Source: Gnetum montanum
Taxonomy: Eukaryota > Streptophyta > Gnetopsida > Gnetales > Gnetaceae
DNA length: 64,000 nt
Assembly: GCA_015680685.1 (NCBI GenBank)
Contig: MNCI01004147.1
Span: 216,090 to 280,089, forward strand
Direction: 5' to 3'
Shown here one piece after another: positions 22,854 to 35,300 of the stretch; positions within the stretch are counted from its first letter, which is position 1, and each line of letters starts with the position of its first letter. Under the pieces are notes generated by a model. That model did not search any database and was not told the DNA's origin. It was given only the letters and a program-made list of their open reading frames with translations. Position numbers and translations under genes: made by a program.

Positions 22854-25800
22854 TTAGAAAAAGGTAATATTATTGATAAAGCCTAGTTCTCGACATTGAA
22901 GTTGAACATTACTAGCAATAGAGCATTTCATACCGTAGTCAAATTCATTGTAGTTTGTGTTGTGGTACCAAGCATCTAGGTGACATTTCCAAATAAAGAA
23001 AATAATCTCGAATAAGAGGATTTTCCAGGCTTTTTGAAGGTGACGCTTAACACAATCATCTTGAAAGATACAGTGAGGAAAACCAATAGAATGGTTAGGA
23101 AGGAAAACTTGGAGAGATTGACACTATTTCCACATGTGTTGAGAGAAAGAGCAATCCCAAAAGACATGTTGAAAAGAGTCATCTGCTTTACAAATGGGGC
23201 ATTTAGGATGATCAATTCCTAAAAAAAGAAGCCTATGTCCAATGGGAAGACCTTGATGAACCAAGGACCAAAAAAAGAAATGGTGCTTAGGTTGGGCCTT
23301 GGAAGTCCAAATCCTACGAAAAATATTTTTTCATTGGTGGTCCTCAAGATGTAAACTCCAGCGTCTATTTAGAGTGGAGAAATGAAAAGCTTGTGCATGA
23401 AACCAAGATTTGGCTTTAGAGATGCATAAAGAGCGAAGAGGGGAACCGTCAGGCCAAAACCAATCATCATACCAAGGAGTATTAGTATGCATGTTATGCA
23501 CAGCAAAGTTGGAAAGAACTTGCTCTATGTGTTGGTAAATGGCAATATCTTGTCTTTGAAACCCCCATTTAACTTTCGCATGTGTCCAAGAGAGGGTAGG
23601 AGAATCATTTCTAATAGTATATAATTGATCAATATGGTGGAGATTGTGGTCAGCAAAACGATTGGCCCTATGAGAAAATTCATCATAAAGACAACCTCCA
23701 TTCTTTTTAAATATAGGGGACCACCAAATTGAGTGAGTCGACAGAGATTGCAAGCTTATCTGGGAAGGTTTCCATTGCAACAAATCTCTAAGTTGGCTCC
23801 AACACCGCCAAATTTGCTTGAACCAGAAAGAACCTTTGATCTTCTGAGAGTTTTTACTAATGATCCAATTGCTCCAATGAGTATTATGCCATCTTTGGTG
23901 AATACCAAGACAAGAGATATTATGCCTAAAAAGGATCTTCCAAGCTTCATCTCCTTCAATACATCGAGTCACCCATTTGGAGGTCAAGAGAATACTCTAG
24001 TGCTCAATAGAGGCAAGGCCTAAGCCCCCTTGTTCTTTGCTTAAAATGCAAGTGTTCCAAGCTACTCGATGAAAAGCTTTGTGATCATCCTTATCCCCCC
24101 AAAGGAAATTCCTAAGAATGTTGTTAATGCAATGAAAGGAAGATTTGGAAGGAGCCATAAAGGAAGAGTAATAGACATGAGCGGAGCTCAAAATATGATT
24201 AACTATGATAAATCTACCTGCAAGAGATAAGGGTTTAGAAGCCCATTTCAAAGCTTTATGTTTCACCTTTTCCACCACATTGTTCCATATGGTAGTGGGA
24301 GTAGCAAATAAAGCAATAGGGATGCCTAAGAGGGTGAAATTATCAATAGGAGATAGCCACTTGATATCAAAATGATAAGTCCAAGGAGGCCTAGGAGAGA
24401 AGCTAGATCAGATGGCTTGCGTTTTGTTCCAATTGATCTTAGCTCCTGAGGCTCTACAGTAGATATCTATGCAGTGCAAGGCAGTGTTAAAATTATTATG
24501 GTCCTCGATCAAAGTGATAAAAGTATCATCTGCAAACTAGCTGTAAACAAGATCCTATCCTTGTTGTGGAAGAGAGATACCTCTTAGCCGCATAGATTCA
24601 TTATGAGATCTAAGAATAGCTCCCAGAGCATCAGCAGCTAGGATGAAAAGATAAGGGGCTAAAGGGCACCCTTGTTGAACTGATTTTTGAAGCTCAATGA
24701 CCTTAGAGAAGGATCCGTTAATGCAAATGACTGAAGAGGCCTCTGACAAAACAAGATTGATATGTCTCTCAAAAACATTACCTAAGTTATGGTGTTTGAC
24801 TATACTTTTTAAAAAGGACCACTCAAGCATGTCATAAGCTTTAGCAAAATCAAGCTTAAGAAGAATGGCGTTTTGATTAGTGGAAGAAGCCCAGTGCAAA
24901 CCCTCAATAGCAGTAACAACATTGTCTAAAATATACCTGCCTTGAACAAAACCGGTTTGCTCCTTGCTTATAAGATGAGGAAGAAAAGGTTTAAGTCTAC
25001 TAGCTATAGCTTTGGCAATTATGTTATAGATGACATTTAAAAGAGTGATAGGGCGCCAATTACTTATGCTCATATGATCTCCTGACTTGGGGAGAAGCTT
25101 AATAATACCAGCATTAATCTGGTTACCAAAGGATCCTTCCCTAAGAGCTTCCTTATTCACACTATAAACAGTGTCTTGAAGAGTAGGCCAGAATTTCTTA
25201 AAAAATTCTGTGGGAAGGCCATCCATACCAAGGGCTTTACCATCGTGGAGTTGTTGAAGAGCATTACCAAGATCTTGTTTGGAAAGAAGAGAAGCATCAC
25301 CAAAGATGGAGTGATTAAAAGGTGTAATAGCTTCTAGACAAGTGTTAACTGCAATGGGCTCAATCGCCTCTTTTCGAAAAGTTCGAGAGTAGAACTCAAA
25401 GAAGGCCTATAAAATGTCATCCTTGGAGGTAAAGATATTATCTTCAACTTGAATAGTTGAAATTTTATGGGACGGGTTCCCCCCTTTGAGGAGACGAAAA
25501 AAGCCCTTTGTAGCCTGGTCACCCATGCGAAGCCAAGAGAGACGAGCACGGAGGTGAGCACCTCTAGCTTCATAGTGATCCATTATACGTAGGTTCTCCT
25601 TGGCAAGTTTCAAATGACTAAAGTGAACCTCAGTAGCTTCATCTTTATTAATGTTGTTTTGAAGTAAGGATATTTCTTTATGAAGGTTGGACTTGTGAGA
25701 ACGTAGTCATGAAGCCACCACTTTACCTGCATGTTTGGAAAACCGTTGGAGGCGGGGACAAGCATTAGTCCACCAATCAATCCAACCATCTTCACCAAGG

Positions 25801-26655
25801 GGTTTAGGATGCAAATTCCATATTTGCATCAATAAAGAGCAAAGGGAGTTACTATGAAGAAAGGCAGTGTTAAAAATATAAATATCGTTAGAAGAGTAGG
25901 AGTTCCCAGAGTGGGAAAGAGACCAATGAATAGGATAATGATCTGAAAAAACCTGTGTATAATCTGCTTGGACAGGGGCAACGTTGGTAGAAGTAAAATG
26001 AATAAGGGGATTAGTAGATAGATAAACTCGATCCAATCGAGAAGAGATGTAGGAAGCACCAAGTCTAGCGTTACTCCAAGTAAACCAGTTAGAGGTACTA
26101 GAAGATGAATAGTTTTCATTAGCTTCTTGCAACTTTAATTGACATTTCAACGAGAGCCACTCAGAAAGCTCCCTGTTATCTAAACCACCTCTTTGTCCTC
26201 CTAATTTATCCTTTGGATGCTCAGTCATGTTAAAGTCCCTTGCAATAATCCATTTATCTTGGGGTAAATTATGCCTAAGCCAATTCCACAAGAGCTTCCA
26301 ATCAGTTGAGTGACAAGGAGCATAAATGGAGACAATCCCTAAAATCTCATTCGCGTACCGTAATCGAACCCAACTACAATGCCCTAAATTATCACAACCG
26401 TGATCAAGAATAGACTCCTTCCACTTATTATGGAGAAAAATTATAGCCCCCCCCCCCTTTACCATGTTCATGGTGAGTAGAAACATAAGAACTATTGGGA
26501 AAAATGCTCTGGAAGCAAGTTTGAAGATTGAATCCTTGGATTTTAACTTCTTGAAGACAAACAACGTCAAAGGAATGTCTCTGAATATAATCTTGAACTA
26601 TATATCGTCTACGAGGGTCTGAGAGACCCCTAACATTCCATGAACAACACTTCAT
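22854..26655 (-). pseudogene. LINE b ORF2: endonuclease, reverse transcriptase and C-terminal zinc-binding domain
   Basis: It starts at ATG 26655 with MKCCSWNVRGLSDPRRR. Endonuclease landmarks are CLQEVKI, IIARDFNMTEHPKDK (usual GDFN reads RDFN), SRLDRVYLS and SDHYPI. Reverse transcriptase landmarks are DGLPTEFFKKFWP, GIIKLLPKSGD, SNWRPITLLNV, EQTGFVQGRYILDN, LLKLDFAKAYD, QQGCPLAPYLF and FADD (24525-24536, intact). A C-terminal zf-RVT-like region follows (HFFFWSLVHQGLPIG, CPICKADDSFQHVFWDC). An 11-C run at 26447-26457 shifts the frame in the glycine stretch GKGGGG/AIIFL, and about six stops occur. ORF2 proteins nick DNA and copy the element RNA; this copy cannot make a full one without readthrough or frameshifting. 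Confidence 0.85.
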
Positions 26656-27833
26656 TGGATTTGTGTAGAAGAAGGAGGATCTTCCTCAACCACCAATGCC
26701 TTAAAAGAATTCCTAGATTCAAAGTTGTTAACTAAAGGACGCCAAGCACTTGTTCTTTTGTTAATGGACTAGCTAGCACCAATTGATGATAGATGCCCTT
26801 TAGGGAAAGCACTAAAGATAGGGTTATCTCGTGTGATTGAGGCATAAGATTTCCAAAAAACACGCTCCTAGCCACTAGTAGCGTCTTTTGGGGCTCCTTC
26901 ATGGTTAAGAGGAGTCTTAGTGGCATCAGTATCCTCAACTCTCATATCTTCCACGTCGGACACCTTAGAATCCGAAGAAGGAGATTTAGTTGAGTGAACC
27001 TCGACAGTATCCTTGCCTATGTCCTAAGATATGTTTTGGTTTTTTAGTTCTTCACTAACTTGTTCTGCTAAAATTTGCTCAGTTTCAAGCTTAGCTAGTA
27101 ACTTTGGACATTGAGCTTTACGGTGGTTCGGATCGAGACAGTAGTAACAATGGTTAGGAAGTGTAAGATATGAAATTTTTTGAACAAAAGTCTTTCCTTT
27201 CACATTAACTTCCAGTGAATCAAGACGTGGCTTTTGCATATCTATTTTAGGGCACACTTGTCGAGTTGGTCGTGGATGGAAACCTGAAAAGGCCTCCATA
27301 CCGATGACTTCCCCAACCTGTGCAGCAAGGATATCAACATGGGGAGAAAAATGAGGAGGGAGTCCTGGAAATTCAATCCAGACCGGCAAAATACTTTTGC
27401 TTGCTTTTTTAGGATCGAAATCCTCTTTCCAAGGTTGAAGGACTAAAAAGGATCCATAAACATCCCAAATTGACTATTGTTTTACGAACTCTAACATTGC
27501 CTTAGTTTCAAAAGCAAACAAAAAAAAGCCTCTCGTAAGATTGGAAGCTAGGGTTATTCTAATATTATGGGGTTCCCAAAATTTTTTAACCCAATCCTGG
27601 AACACCGAGGCAGGAGGAATCCTACCAGTGAAGAAGCCAATTGTGTAAAGGTGAGTGAATGTTTGCACGGTTTGATCAAAGATATCTTCAGGAAAATCAA
27701 AACGTAATATAGAATCATTAGCATCCATGTTGGTGGAGCTATGAGGAGGCGGTGGGTCAATGTTGGAAGATTTCATTAATTTATGTTTTTTTCCTCCAAC
27801 ATCCAAGCAAGAAGACAAAACAGATTGGGTCAT
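26652..27833 (-). pseudogene. LINE b ORF1: DUF4283-like domain and CCHC zinc knuckle
   Basis: It starts at ATG 27833 (MTQSVLSSCLDVGG). Residues about 40-150 (FTGRIPPASVFQDWVKKFW, LTRGFFLFAFETKAMLEF, LPVWIEFPGLPPHF) match the DUF4283-type N-terminal region common in plant L1 ORF1 and related retrotransposon proteins. CYYCLDPNHRKAQC (about 27140) is a CX2CX4HX4C zinc knuckle. The Ser/Glu-rich tail ends QIQ-stop. The stop TGA (26654-26652) overlaps the ORF2 ATG (ATGA). Four in-frame TAG codons, all compatible with single C-to-T or G-to-A changes, and otherwise no frameshift in about 394 codons. Confidence 0.8.
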
Positions 27834-28393
27834 GCAGACCTATTAGGCCTAACCCTAGCCAATTCAGAAAATCAAATAGAGAAAAAAAATTTTAAAATAA
27901 AGAAACAAAACACAATGAAACAAACTCACCTGATGCAGTAGGAGGCGAAGGGTCCCACGTGCAATGCAACAAAACCCTGTTCAAGCGCTCAGCACTTTGT
28001 TCTGCCCTACATCACAGTCCTGCCGAAGCATAGTGATTTGCGTTGGTTTCAGGTCTTGAGCGGCCAATATTGCATTTTATTTCCACCGGACGACGTAGCT
28101 GAGTTAATTCGAAAGACTAAAAACTCGCGATCTCTCGGCACATGCATCAGCAAAATCTGCATTTTTCCGTTGCCCAAATTCCTCAAAAAATCTGAGCTAA
28201 GGGGCACACCCAAAGTGAAGGTAATAAACTCTGTTCACTCAAACCGTGAACCCAGCAGCCACGAAAAAATCACAGCGTCGCGTTCCTTCTCGGATCTCTT
28301 CTGACTGCATTCACTCCCTGATAATCGTCCGCGTTTCGTCCAATATGGCCAAGTCCACTTAGACTCTCAAACGCTCATTTAACCCACTTTTCT
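27834..28393 (-). other. LINE b 5' leader / promoter region
   Basis: 560 bp between the left (5') end of the element and ORF1. It is notably richer in CpG than its surroundings near 28030-28330. L1-type elements carry an internal promoter here; no specific motif is assigned. Confidence 0.5.
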
Positions 28394-28408
28394 CTTCTCT
28401 TCCTTACT
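28394..28408. repeat. right target-site duplication of LINE b
   Basis: CTTCTCTTCCTTACT, identical to 22661-22675. Confidence 0.88.
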
Positions 28409-30605
28409 AGAGTTGCTAGAGGGCTTCGCTTACTTTTACCTTAACCATTTGAATATGCTTCTCATTCACTTCCTTCTACAGGCCAACCTGGTCTCTATAA
28501 TGATTCTTAACTCTTTCAAATTTTAAAGCCTCGTTTTTCTAGGTGGCAATCTCAATGGCAAAATTCTAGCATAAGGCTTGGACCTTCTTCATAAATAGAT
28601 TGCAATTCTCCATGGCCAATTTCCTCAATTCTATGTTTACCCTAGCAAGCTGCTCTTGTTGTTGATGAATGAATTCCTACATCTATTATTTTTGTGCATC
28701 AACATTATGCAGAAAATGATTTTCTACAGTCAGTGACTCATTTTTTTAATGCATCTGGACCAAGTCCTTTTGAATCGAGTAGGTTTTTACTTCTACTAGG
28801 AATTGGTTGAAGATGGTCATTACCATTTCCTCCTCAGCCTATTTTAATCATTCCTAAAGCTACTAAAAAGCTTCATCTCTAGTTACCATGGGGCTGAGGA
28901 GCATGGGATCAACAAAATGGGCACATAATTCAGCAACTTCTGTAGCCAAGCATTGGTTTTGTGCTTGAGCCATTTCAATTTGTCCTTCCAAGATGATGCA
29001 TTTGCCCTTTGCTTCTAGTAGCTCTGATTGGGTCACAGTAATTTTTTTAAAAAGTTTGAAGATATCTAGAATCGGTTTCCTGGTTCCCACCAGTCGATCC
29101 AGCAACTCTTCATGCTAGGTTGCACTCAATCTTCCATTGACTGTGCTAACAAACATATGTACATCTTGAAATCTAGATACGTTTGGTATAGGCGCCGTAG
29201 GTGCATTAAGAAATTTTGTTATTCGGTTAGTAACAACTTTAGTAATAGTCTCTTGCCCTTGGTGTTGCATTACTAATACAGTTGCCCCTTCGCCCTCCTC
29301 CAAGTGCACTGAAAAGGAGGTGGCATTTCCAAATATTTCTAGGAATAAATGGTATTGAGATAGAGACATCATCATCTCTCAGGCACTGGGATTCGATCTC
29401 CTGAGCAACTACATTTGTTGGGTAGAGAATACTGGTCTACCTCTTTCCATCTAAATAATTGTTTGAGCCACCTCATTAAGATGACTCATCGTAGGTTGAT
29501 ATACAAATGGGTCCACACCACTTGTTCCTGCATGCTACTCTTGCTCATACAAGAGCTACTCTGAAATTTTGCACAAGCATTCAATGGCTATGTGAGCCTC
29601 CAATGTTGTTTCTTGAGTAGACAATGGAGGTGGTGGCTACTGCTCCCCTTCTTTAGATACAGCAAGTGTTTTTTCCTTCATCATTTTAGACCACGAGGTA
29701 ATGGAAGTATGCCTGATCATGTCATTTGCATAGTAGATGATCCCTTCCCTTTTACAAAGTTTCTAGATGAGACATGAGAAAGTCAAATTTTTCCTTCCAA
29801 GTTCATTTCCTTTAAAGTGCTTCTTGATTTGTAAATATATTAATTGTGGAAGCTTCACCAGAAATCTCCTGCTTAGAGCAACACAAGCTTGAGTAGAAAA
29901 GCTAGTCACATTGTTGGGCCTCACCATCAGATTGAGGTGATAGGTTGTTATCTTAAAGAATATGCATTTTTTTGGTGTGAGTGCATCAAATTCCTTATAG
30001 TTGACCCTGTAACATTGTTGGGTCCACTCCTTTTTGGCCTCCAGGTCATCCTATATCGGCAACTTTGCCAATTATGTCCCTATGTCAAGCAACCCAAGAA
30101 CTTATGCAATAACATCAGCTGAGTAGGATACCTAAATGTTCTTGATCTTCACTATGGAGCTTGCCCTTCTATTATTCCAGAAGAGGTACGTCTCTTACAT
30201 GTATCACTCCCCACTAGAAGTGATGATTGACCATATGGGAGAGGTTTGCAGTTGTGTTCTCACTTCTACTTAAGCATGTTCTAGAAATGGCAAGTTTAGT
30301 TCTTAGAGGACTAAGTGTTGGATTTCACAAGGTCTGATGGTGTTGAGGTAGGCTTGTGTTAGTATGACTTCCAGCCTCAATATGGATCCTGGTGCTTCCC
30401 CACACTACAATTTTTCTATTTCAACTTCTTCTTCGAGAATTTGTCAAACAAATTCCACTTTAGTCTCCTCTCGAAGAGGTCATGTTGCATGGGTTGCTTC
30501 TGGTTGTTCCTAGGGCTATTCTTGTTGGCCCCTTCTAGCCCTAAGTCATTTCTCCCTTGATTTCGATGGTCCTCCCTCCTACGATCGTTTCAGTCTTGGC
30601 ACCAT
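28409..30605 (-). pseudogene. element C ORF3, 5' part
   Basis: ATG 30605 (MVPRLKRS, basic start) follows the acceptor-like GTGATTACAG. The recognisable segment is 29115-29375, with FGNATSFSVHLEEGEGATVLVMQHQ, matching GNATFFQVQLETGEGAIVMVMQHQ of A and TTSFQVQLKTGERATVVVMQHQ of B. PTMSHLNEVAQTI (about 29485) matches PSMSHLRAIAEMI. 28863-29105 is heptad-like coiled coil. The plant-transposon-protein-like domain (about 29700-30250) is badly decayed (YLFWNN, FLMSHLETL). Very many stops. It is interrupted at 28408 by LINE b and resumes at 22660. Confidence 0.6.
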
Positions 30606-31060
30606 CTGTAATCACAACATGACCATGGGTTAGAAATTGTTGTGTAACATGAAACAATTAGAATTCCTTCTCTCCTTGGAACAATTACACTTGGCTAAGT
30701 TGTAATTATGGTTGATTTAATCAATTTTAATCATTATTTTATTTATATTTTAACATTAATAAGTCATTCCAAAAGGTGTTGGAAGAGTTAAGTCTCAAGA
30801 ATTGATGGTTTCATATTATTACATTCATTATCCCCTTTGGGAAAGTTAGAATTTTTTTTTGAAAAATTTCATTAAAAACCTTAAGGTTTGCGGCCTGCAT
30901 GATCAAAAACTTACCTTCAGTAGCTACAAGATCAAAGAACGGATTGATTTGAATAAACGGTTGACAAGTTATGGGCTCTGGAAGGTTTTGGGCTCTGAAA
31001 AATGGCAAAAACTCCCCTCATGTTATGAAGAAAATGTCAAAAAATTACAAGTCCCAATGG

Positions 31061-31136
31061 TATTTATAGAATTTTTGGCTTGCATCAACTAGGCCTAGTT
31101 GATGGGGTTAACTGTGTCGACTAGGCCCAGTCGACA
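31061..31136 (-). promoter_or_regulatory. element C internal U3-like promoter block
   Basis: On the minus strand TGTCGACTGGGCCTAG and CCCCATCAACTAGGCCT are followed about 20 bp later by TATAAATA (31061-31068). The same motif set precedes TATAAATA in C's own LTRs (21665-21778, 48195-48331) and not in the LTRs of A, B or D. A promoter role for ORF3 is inferred. Confidence 0.6.
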
Positions 31137-31427
31137 TAGCTATTGACCATTGTTGACTTTTTTGACTTGGTTAAACTTCCAAAATACAAGGAATTTTTGA
31201 GTGAAATTAGGGTCAAATGGAAGCCCAAAAAGCCATGAACATAATGAGAATAGTAGAAGAGGGTTTTGAAGCTAAAAAAATTTAGAAAATTAAGAAAATG
31301 TTTTGGAAAATGAATTTAATAAAATTTTTAAGGAGCATTTTGCAAGATACACAATGGAATATGCAAAAGATTGGATTGTAGTAACGTCTAAGGCAAGGGA
31401 CTTAACTACCCAAACCAAGAGATATCT

Positions 31428-31483
31428 AAGTGGGTCCTCTCCATAGTAGACACATGCCTTTTTTACCCTTGCATAACTTCAAC
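31428..31483 (-). other. conserved non-coding block 1, element C copy
   Basis: On the minus strand GTTATGCAAGGGT... and GAGAGGACCCACTTAG flank a changed centre. It is the most diverged of the four copies and lies about 0.82 kb before the ORF3 ATG, similar to A and B. Confidence 0.5.
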
Positions 31484-32730
31484 TAAGGATTCTATAGGCC
31501 CCAAAGTTGATTAATGATCATAAAAAGTTAAGGACCAACCTAAAAGAATTTATCTAAGAATTCCAACACATCAAACTAAGACATTGAGCATAACATAGAA
31601 ACCAGCAGTGAGGTGAGTTATGGTAGCATAGATGGATGACTAAGAAGGTGGGATGGAATCTCAAGTTGAGGTCATAAGAAGTCCCTTATGGAGTTTGTGT
31701 TTAAAATGACCTAAGAAGATCCATCCTTAGTCCAGACCTAAACCATCCTCATTCAGTGACTTCACATCGCCACCCCAAGCCTGCTCCACCCCCTTGAGAC
31801 ATAAGAGTGCACCCACAAAACAACCACCATTCCACAAAGAGAAGAAAAAAGAAGTAAGAAGTGAGAGAGGGCCTTAGTTAAAGGGGACCTTCAAGCATCG
31901 GTAACATGTCTTTCTAGTTCCATAACTAGTTTTTGTAGCTCATTTATTTGTCTAAGGGATGTGCTTTGAATTCCCATGTATATATATATGCGAACCACAC
32001 CATGCAAAGACTTTATTTAACTTCTTGTTATTGGAACATGGAACGGTAAGTAGCTAATGAAAACACTCAAGCACCAGAGTAAGTAGAAGAGTATAAAGAG
32101 TATTGAGTCCCCTTAAAGTGACACCTTGTACAAACCTTTGAACCCTTCCCAATTTCAAAAACTACCAAGGTCACTAATTTATTAAAATTTTCTTTAATAG
32201 AAGGGACCTCAAACTTCCAAAACAAGAAAAACCATAGACTTTGTAAATGAGTGGATGTCGTGGATTCACTACTTGTTCCATGAAAAATAGCCATGTCATA
32301 GTTATCAGACATCATAATTCAAAAATAGAAACCAGGCATCAACAATCACAACATTAAGCACAAGCCATCATTAGTAAATAGCAACAATGGCACTATGTCC
32401 TACAGTAATAAAGCATTTCTATTAGCAAAAAATAATGAAAAGTCACACTCAAAAAAAAATAAAGTAAAACATATAAGAAAGTGTAAAATATCCATGAAAG
32501 ATTCAAACATACTAATGATGGTGTAAAAGAAAAATCAGGAAAAAGGATAAAAATCAAGAGAAAGTGTAAATCAAAAAATGTGTAAAATAAAAAGTGAAAA
32601 ACTGAGGAGCCATGTGGATGGTTAGCATGGATGGTCATCTCCTCTATGACTATGTTGAAGGAAAGAGATGCAGAAAATGGAGTGTGGTTGTCCATATGTT
32701 GAGGTGGTAGTTGCACTAGCTTGTCTTGGC

Positions 32731-34080
32731 TCTAGGAAAGGTTTTACTTGTTGGATGTTGACCAACTACTTTTTGTGTGGGCTCTTAGGTTTGTAGATTA
32801 ACATGGCCCCAAAGGGAAAGGTTTGATTAATTATATAAGGTCCCTCCCACAATGTTTGGAAATTTGTTTTCTGGGGTATGTGTGTGGGGTTCTAGGAGAA
32901 AACCTTATCTCTCGATTGAAATTTCACTTTCCATATTTTAAGGTCATGACGTTGCTTATTAAATGCCTTGTGCACATCATTCAAAGATAGGAACACTAAT
33001 CAATTTTTTTCAAGCATGTTGAGGTTGATTAGTCTTCCTTTCTATGCTAGACGTAGGTCAAGATTCAGATCACAGGCTGTTGAGAGTGTTGGAAGTTTTC
33101 TGTACACTAGCTCATAAGAAGAGTAGCCAATAGGGAGTTTGCATGTTAAGTGGTAGGCCCAAAGGGCATCATTGAGTTCTGTGCTCCAATCTCTCCTATA
33201 TTTCCTTATTATCATTGTTAATATCTTTATTATTTTCCTGTTAGTTACCTTTGCTTGACCGTTGGCTTAGGAGTGATAGGGTGTTGTTAATTTATGTTCG
33301 ACCCCTAAGCATTGCATAAGTTTTCAAATGGTGGCACCTATAAAGTGAGTCCCATTATTTGAAACTAGTGCATGTGGCACTCCAAACTTGTTTACAACAT
33401 TATTTTGTATGAATCAAGTAGTAGTGGACGATGTACAATTGGTGATGTTTGCTACTTCTACCTATTGTATGTAATAGTTGATTGCTACGATGATGTATGC
33501 CTTTCTGTTAGACATGGGTATGATGGGACCCATGAAGTCAATCCCATATGTCGAAGGGCTCCAATGCTTGAATCCATTATTGAGGACATTCCATTCAAGT
33601 GGTCATCCCACCATCTCATTGATAACATTCACAACATTGGACAAATTGGTGGGCATCCCTAAAGATTGTAGGCCAATTGTATCCTACCATCAGGATTTTA
33701 ATGGCCATGCATCTCCCTACATAGTGGCCTCTATAAGGCCCTTCATGAGCATCCTAGAGAGCATGCAGTTGATTTACATTAGGGACACACCAACAAACTA
33801 GGTCGTTGGTGCACACCTTGTAGAGATGTCTATTGATTTCCATGAAGTACTTTTCCCGATGAAGAAGTTGTTGTTTCTTCCTAAATTCCAGACCTTGTGG
33901 CATCTCTTGAGTAAGAAGGTAAGTGAGGATGCCATCATACCAACTTATTTTTGTAGGCACTTGTTCATTGATTGCTCTTGCAAAGAGGAGCTCATTTGGA
34001 AATTGATCAAAAAGCAAGCTCTACTCCACTTTATTATCCCATCTTAATTAAGAGAGATGGTTAATGACCGCATTCTTAGT
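32731..34080 (-). pseudogene. element C integrase region of pol
   Basis: Minus-strand reading has a linker SWYDGILTYLLT..., KKQQLLHREKYFMEINRHLYKV and DLVCWCVPN (34017 downward), as in Athila-type pol between RNase H and integrase. GIDFMGPIIPMSNRKAYIIV (about 33545), FGVPHALVSNNGTHF (about 33345), LTTPYHS...ANGQAKVTNR (about 33270) and ALWAYHLTCKLPIGYSSYELVY (about 33180-33115) follow. In the catalytic triad the first Asp (IDFMG) is kept and the second reads SNNG where SDNG/SDGG is expected, so it is changed. Integrase would join element cDNA to host DNA. Multiple stops: not functional. Confidence 0.75.
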
Positions 34081-35300
34081 CCCTTTCTAATCCATCATCA
34101 TGAGATTGAATTCGTGCAAGATCACAAGCCATTGCATGATATGGGGGCTCATCATTGGTTTGTTCATTAGGAAGCATATGGCATTATCATCTGTGTGCAA
34201 AAACACCTATAACCAAGCACATAGTGCCTAAATGTTTCAAGAGCATACACCACTGTCATTAATTCTTTCTCAGTTGTGGTGTAATTTAACTATGCACCCA
34301 CAATGCTTTAGCTTGCAAAATGAATGTAATATAAATGTTTCTTATTGTTAAACTATGTAAGCATGGCTCCCAAGGCATAATTAGATGCATCCATCATTAT
34401 GTGAAATGGTTTGGACTAGTTTGGTGCCTGTAGGATTGGAGTTTCTACAAGTTTTTCTTTTAATTGTTGGAATGCATGTTCACATTTCTTCTTCTAGATG
34501 AATAGAGCATCTTTCTTCATAAGCTCGACTAATAGCTTTACAATCTTAGAGAAATTATCTATGAATTGTCATTAGTAGCTAGTGTGTCCAAGGAATTATT
34601 GGACATCTTTAACTATCTCTGGTTGATGTGTAATTCCTTGGATGACCCTTATCTTTTTAGGGTCTACCTCAATCCCTTTTTTTGAAATTCGATGCCCTAG
34701 TACTATTCCCTCTTGGACCATTAGATGGCTTTTCTACCAATTGAGCCTAAGGTTTGTTTCCACACATCTTTTCAGAACCTACTCAAGGTGATCTAAGGCT
34801 TGCTCAAATGTAGCCCCATAGGTAGAGAAATCATCCATGAAGACCTCTACCCCACTACCAATCTATTGTTGGAAAATACTAAGGACCAGGCATCGAAATG
34901 TTGCAAATGCATTACATAGATTGAATGGCATATTACAATATGTAAAAGTCCCCTAGGAACTTGTGAATGTTGTCTTGGCCTGATCTTCTAGCGCAATTTG
35001 GATTTGGTTATAGCCATTATAACCATCCAAGAAGCTATAATAGCAATGCTTGGAGATGGTGCCCAACACTTGATCCACAGATGGCAATGGAAAATGATCT
35101 TTAAATGTTGCCATGTTCAATAGCCTAAATTCAATGCAGACTACCACTTACCACCTTTCTTTGGCACAATTACGAGTGGGCTAACCCACTGACTATTCGC
35201 AATGGGATAGATGAACCCCATCTTAAGAAGTTGTTCTATTTCCTCCTTGATGATATGCTTCAACTTGGGGTTCAACCACCTTTGTGGCTATCTTCTTGGC
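34081..35300 (-). pseudogene. element C reverse transcriptase and RNase H region of pol
   Basis: GFIYPIANSQWVSPLVIVPKKGG (about 35210), CIEFRLLNMATFKDHFPLPSVDQVL, YYSFLDGYNGYNQIQIALEDQAKTTFT (35100-34960), FMDDFSTYG (FMDD box 34827-34841, both Asp kept), KRCVETNLRLNW and GIVLGHRISKKGIEVDPKK (about 34740-34650) are characteristic of Athila-type Ty3/gypsy reverse transcriptases. RNase H follows: PFHIMMDASNYALGAML (about 34366-34420) and YTTTEKELMTVVYALETFRHY (about 34210-34280). Several stops make it a fossil. It is the only LTR-type reverse transcriptase in the window. Confidence 0.82.

Larger units (their letters stand above)
22676..28393 (-). mobile_element. LINE b, complete L1-type non-LTR retrotransposon inserted in element C ORF3
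   Basis: 5718 bp between 15-bp direct repeats, with 5' leader, ORF1, ORF2 and a short 3' UTR on the minus strand. Its 3' terminus is CCCCGCACCCCCCCC abutting the duplication, with no poly(A). It is full length but carries stops and at least one frameshift at a homopolymer. It is better preserved than LINE a and less well preserved than LINE c. Confidence 0.88.
30606..32730 (-). other. element C spacer between pol and ORF3
   Basis: Non-coding on the sense strand. It holds conserved block 1 (31428-31483), the internal U3-like promoter block (31061-31136) and the acceptor-like end with CTAAC (about 30635). ORFs inside are short and not shared with A or B. Confidence 0.6.

Noticed and set aside
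23733-24023. 96-residue plus-strand frame
   Set aside because: Antisense to LINE b ORF2; no independent support.
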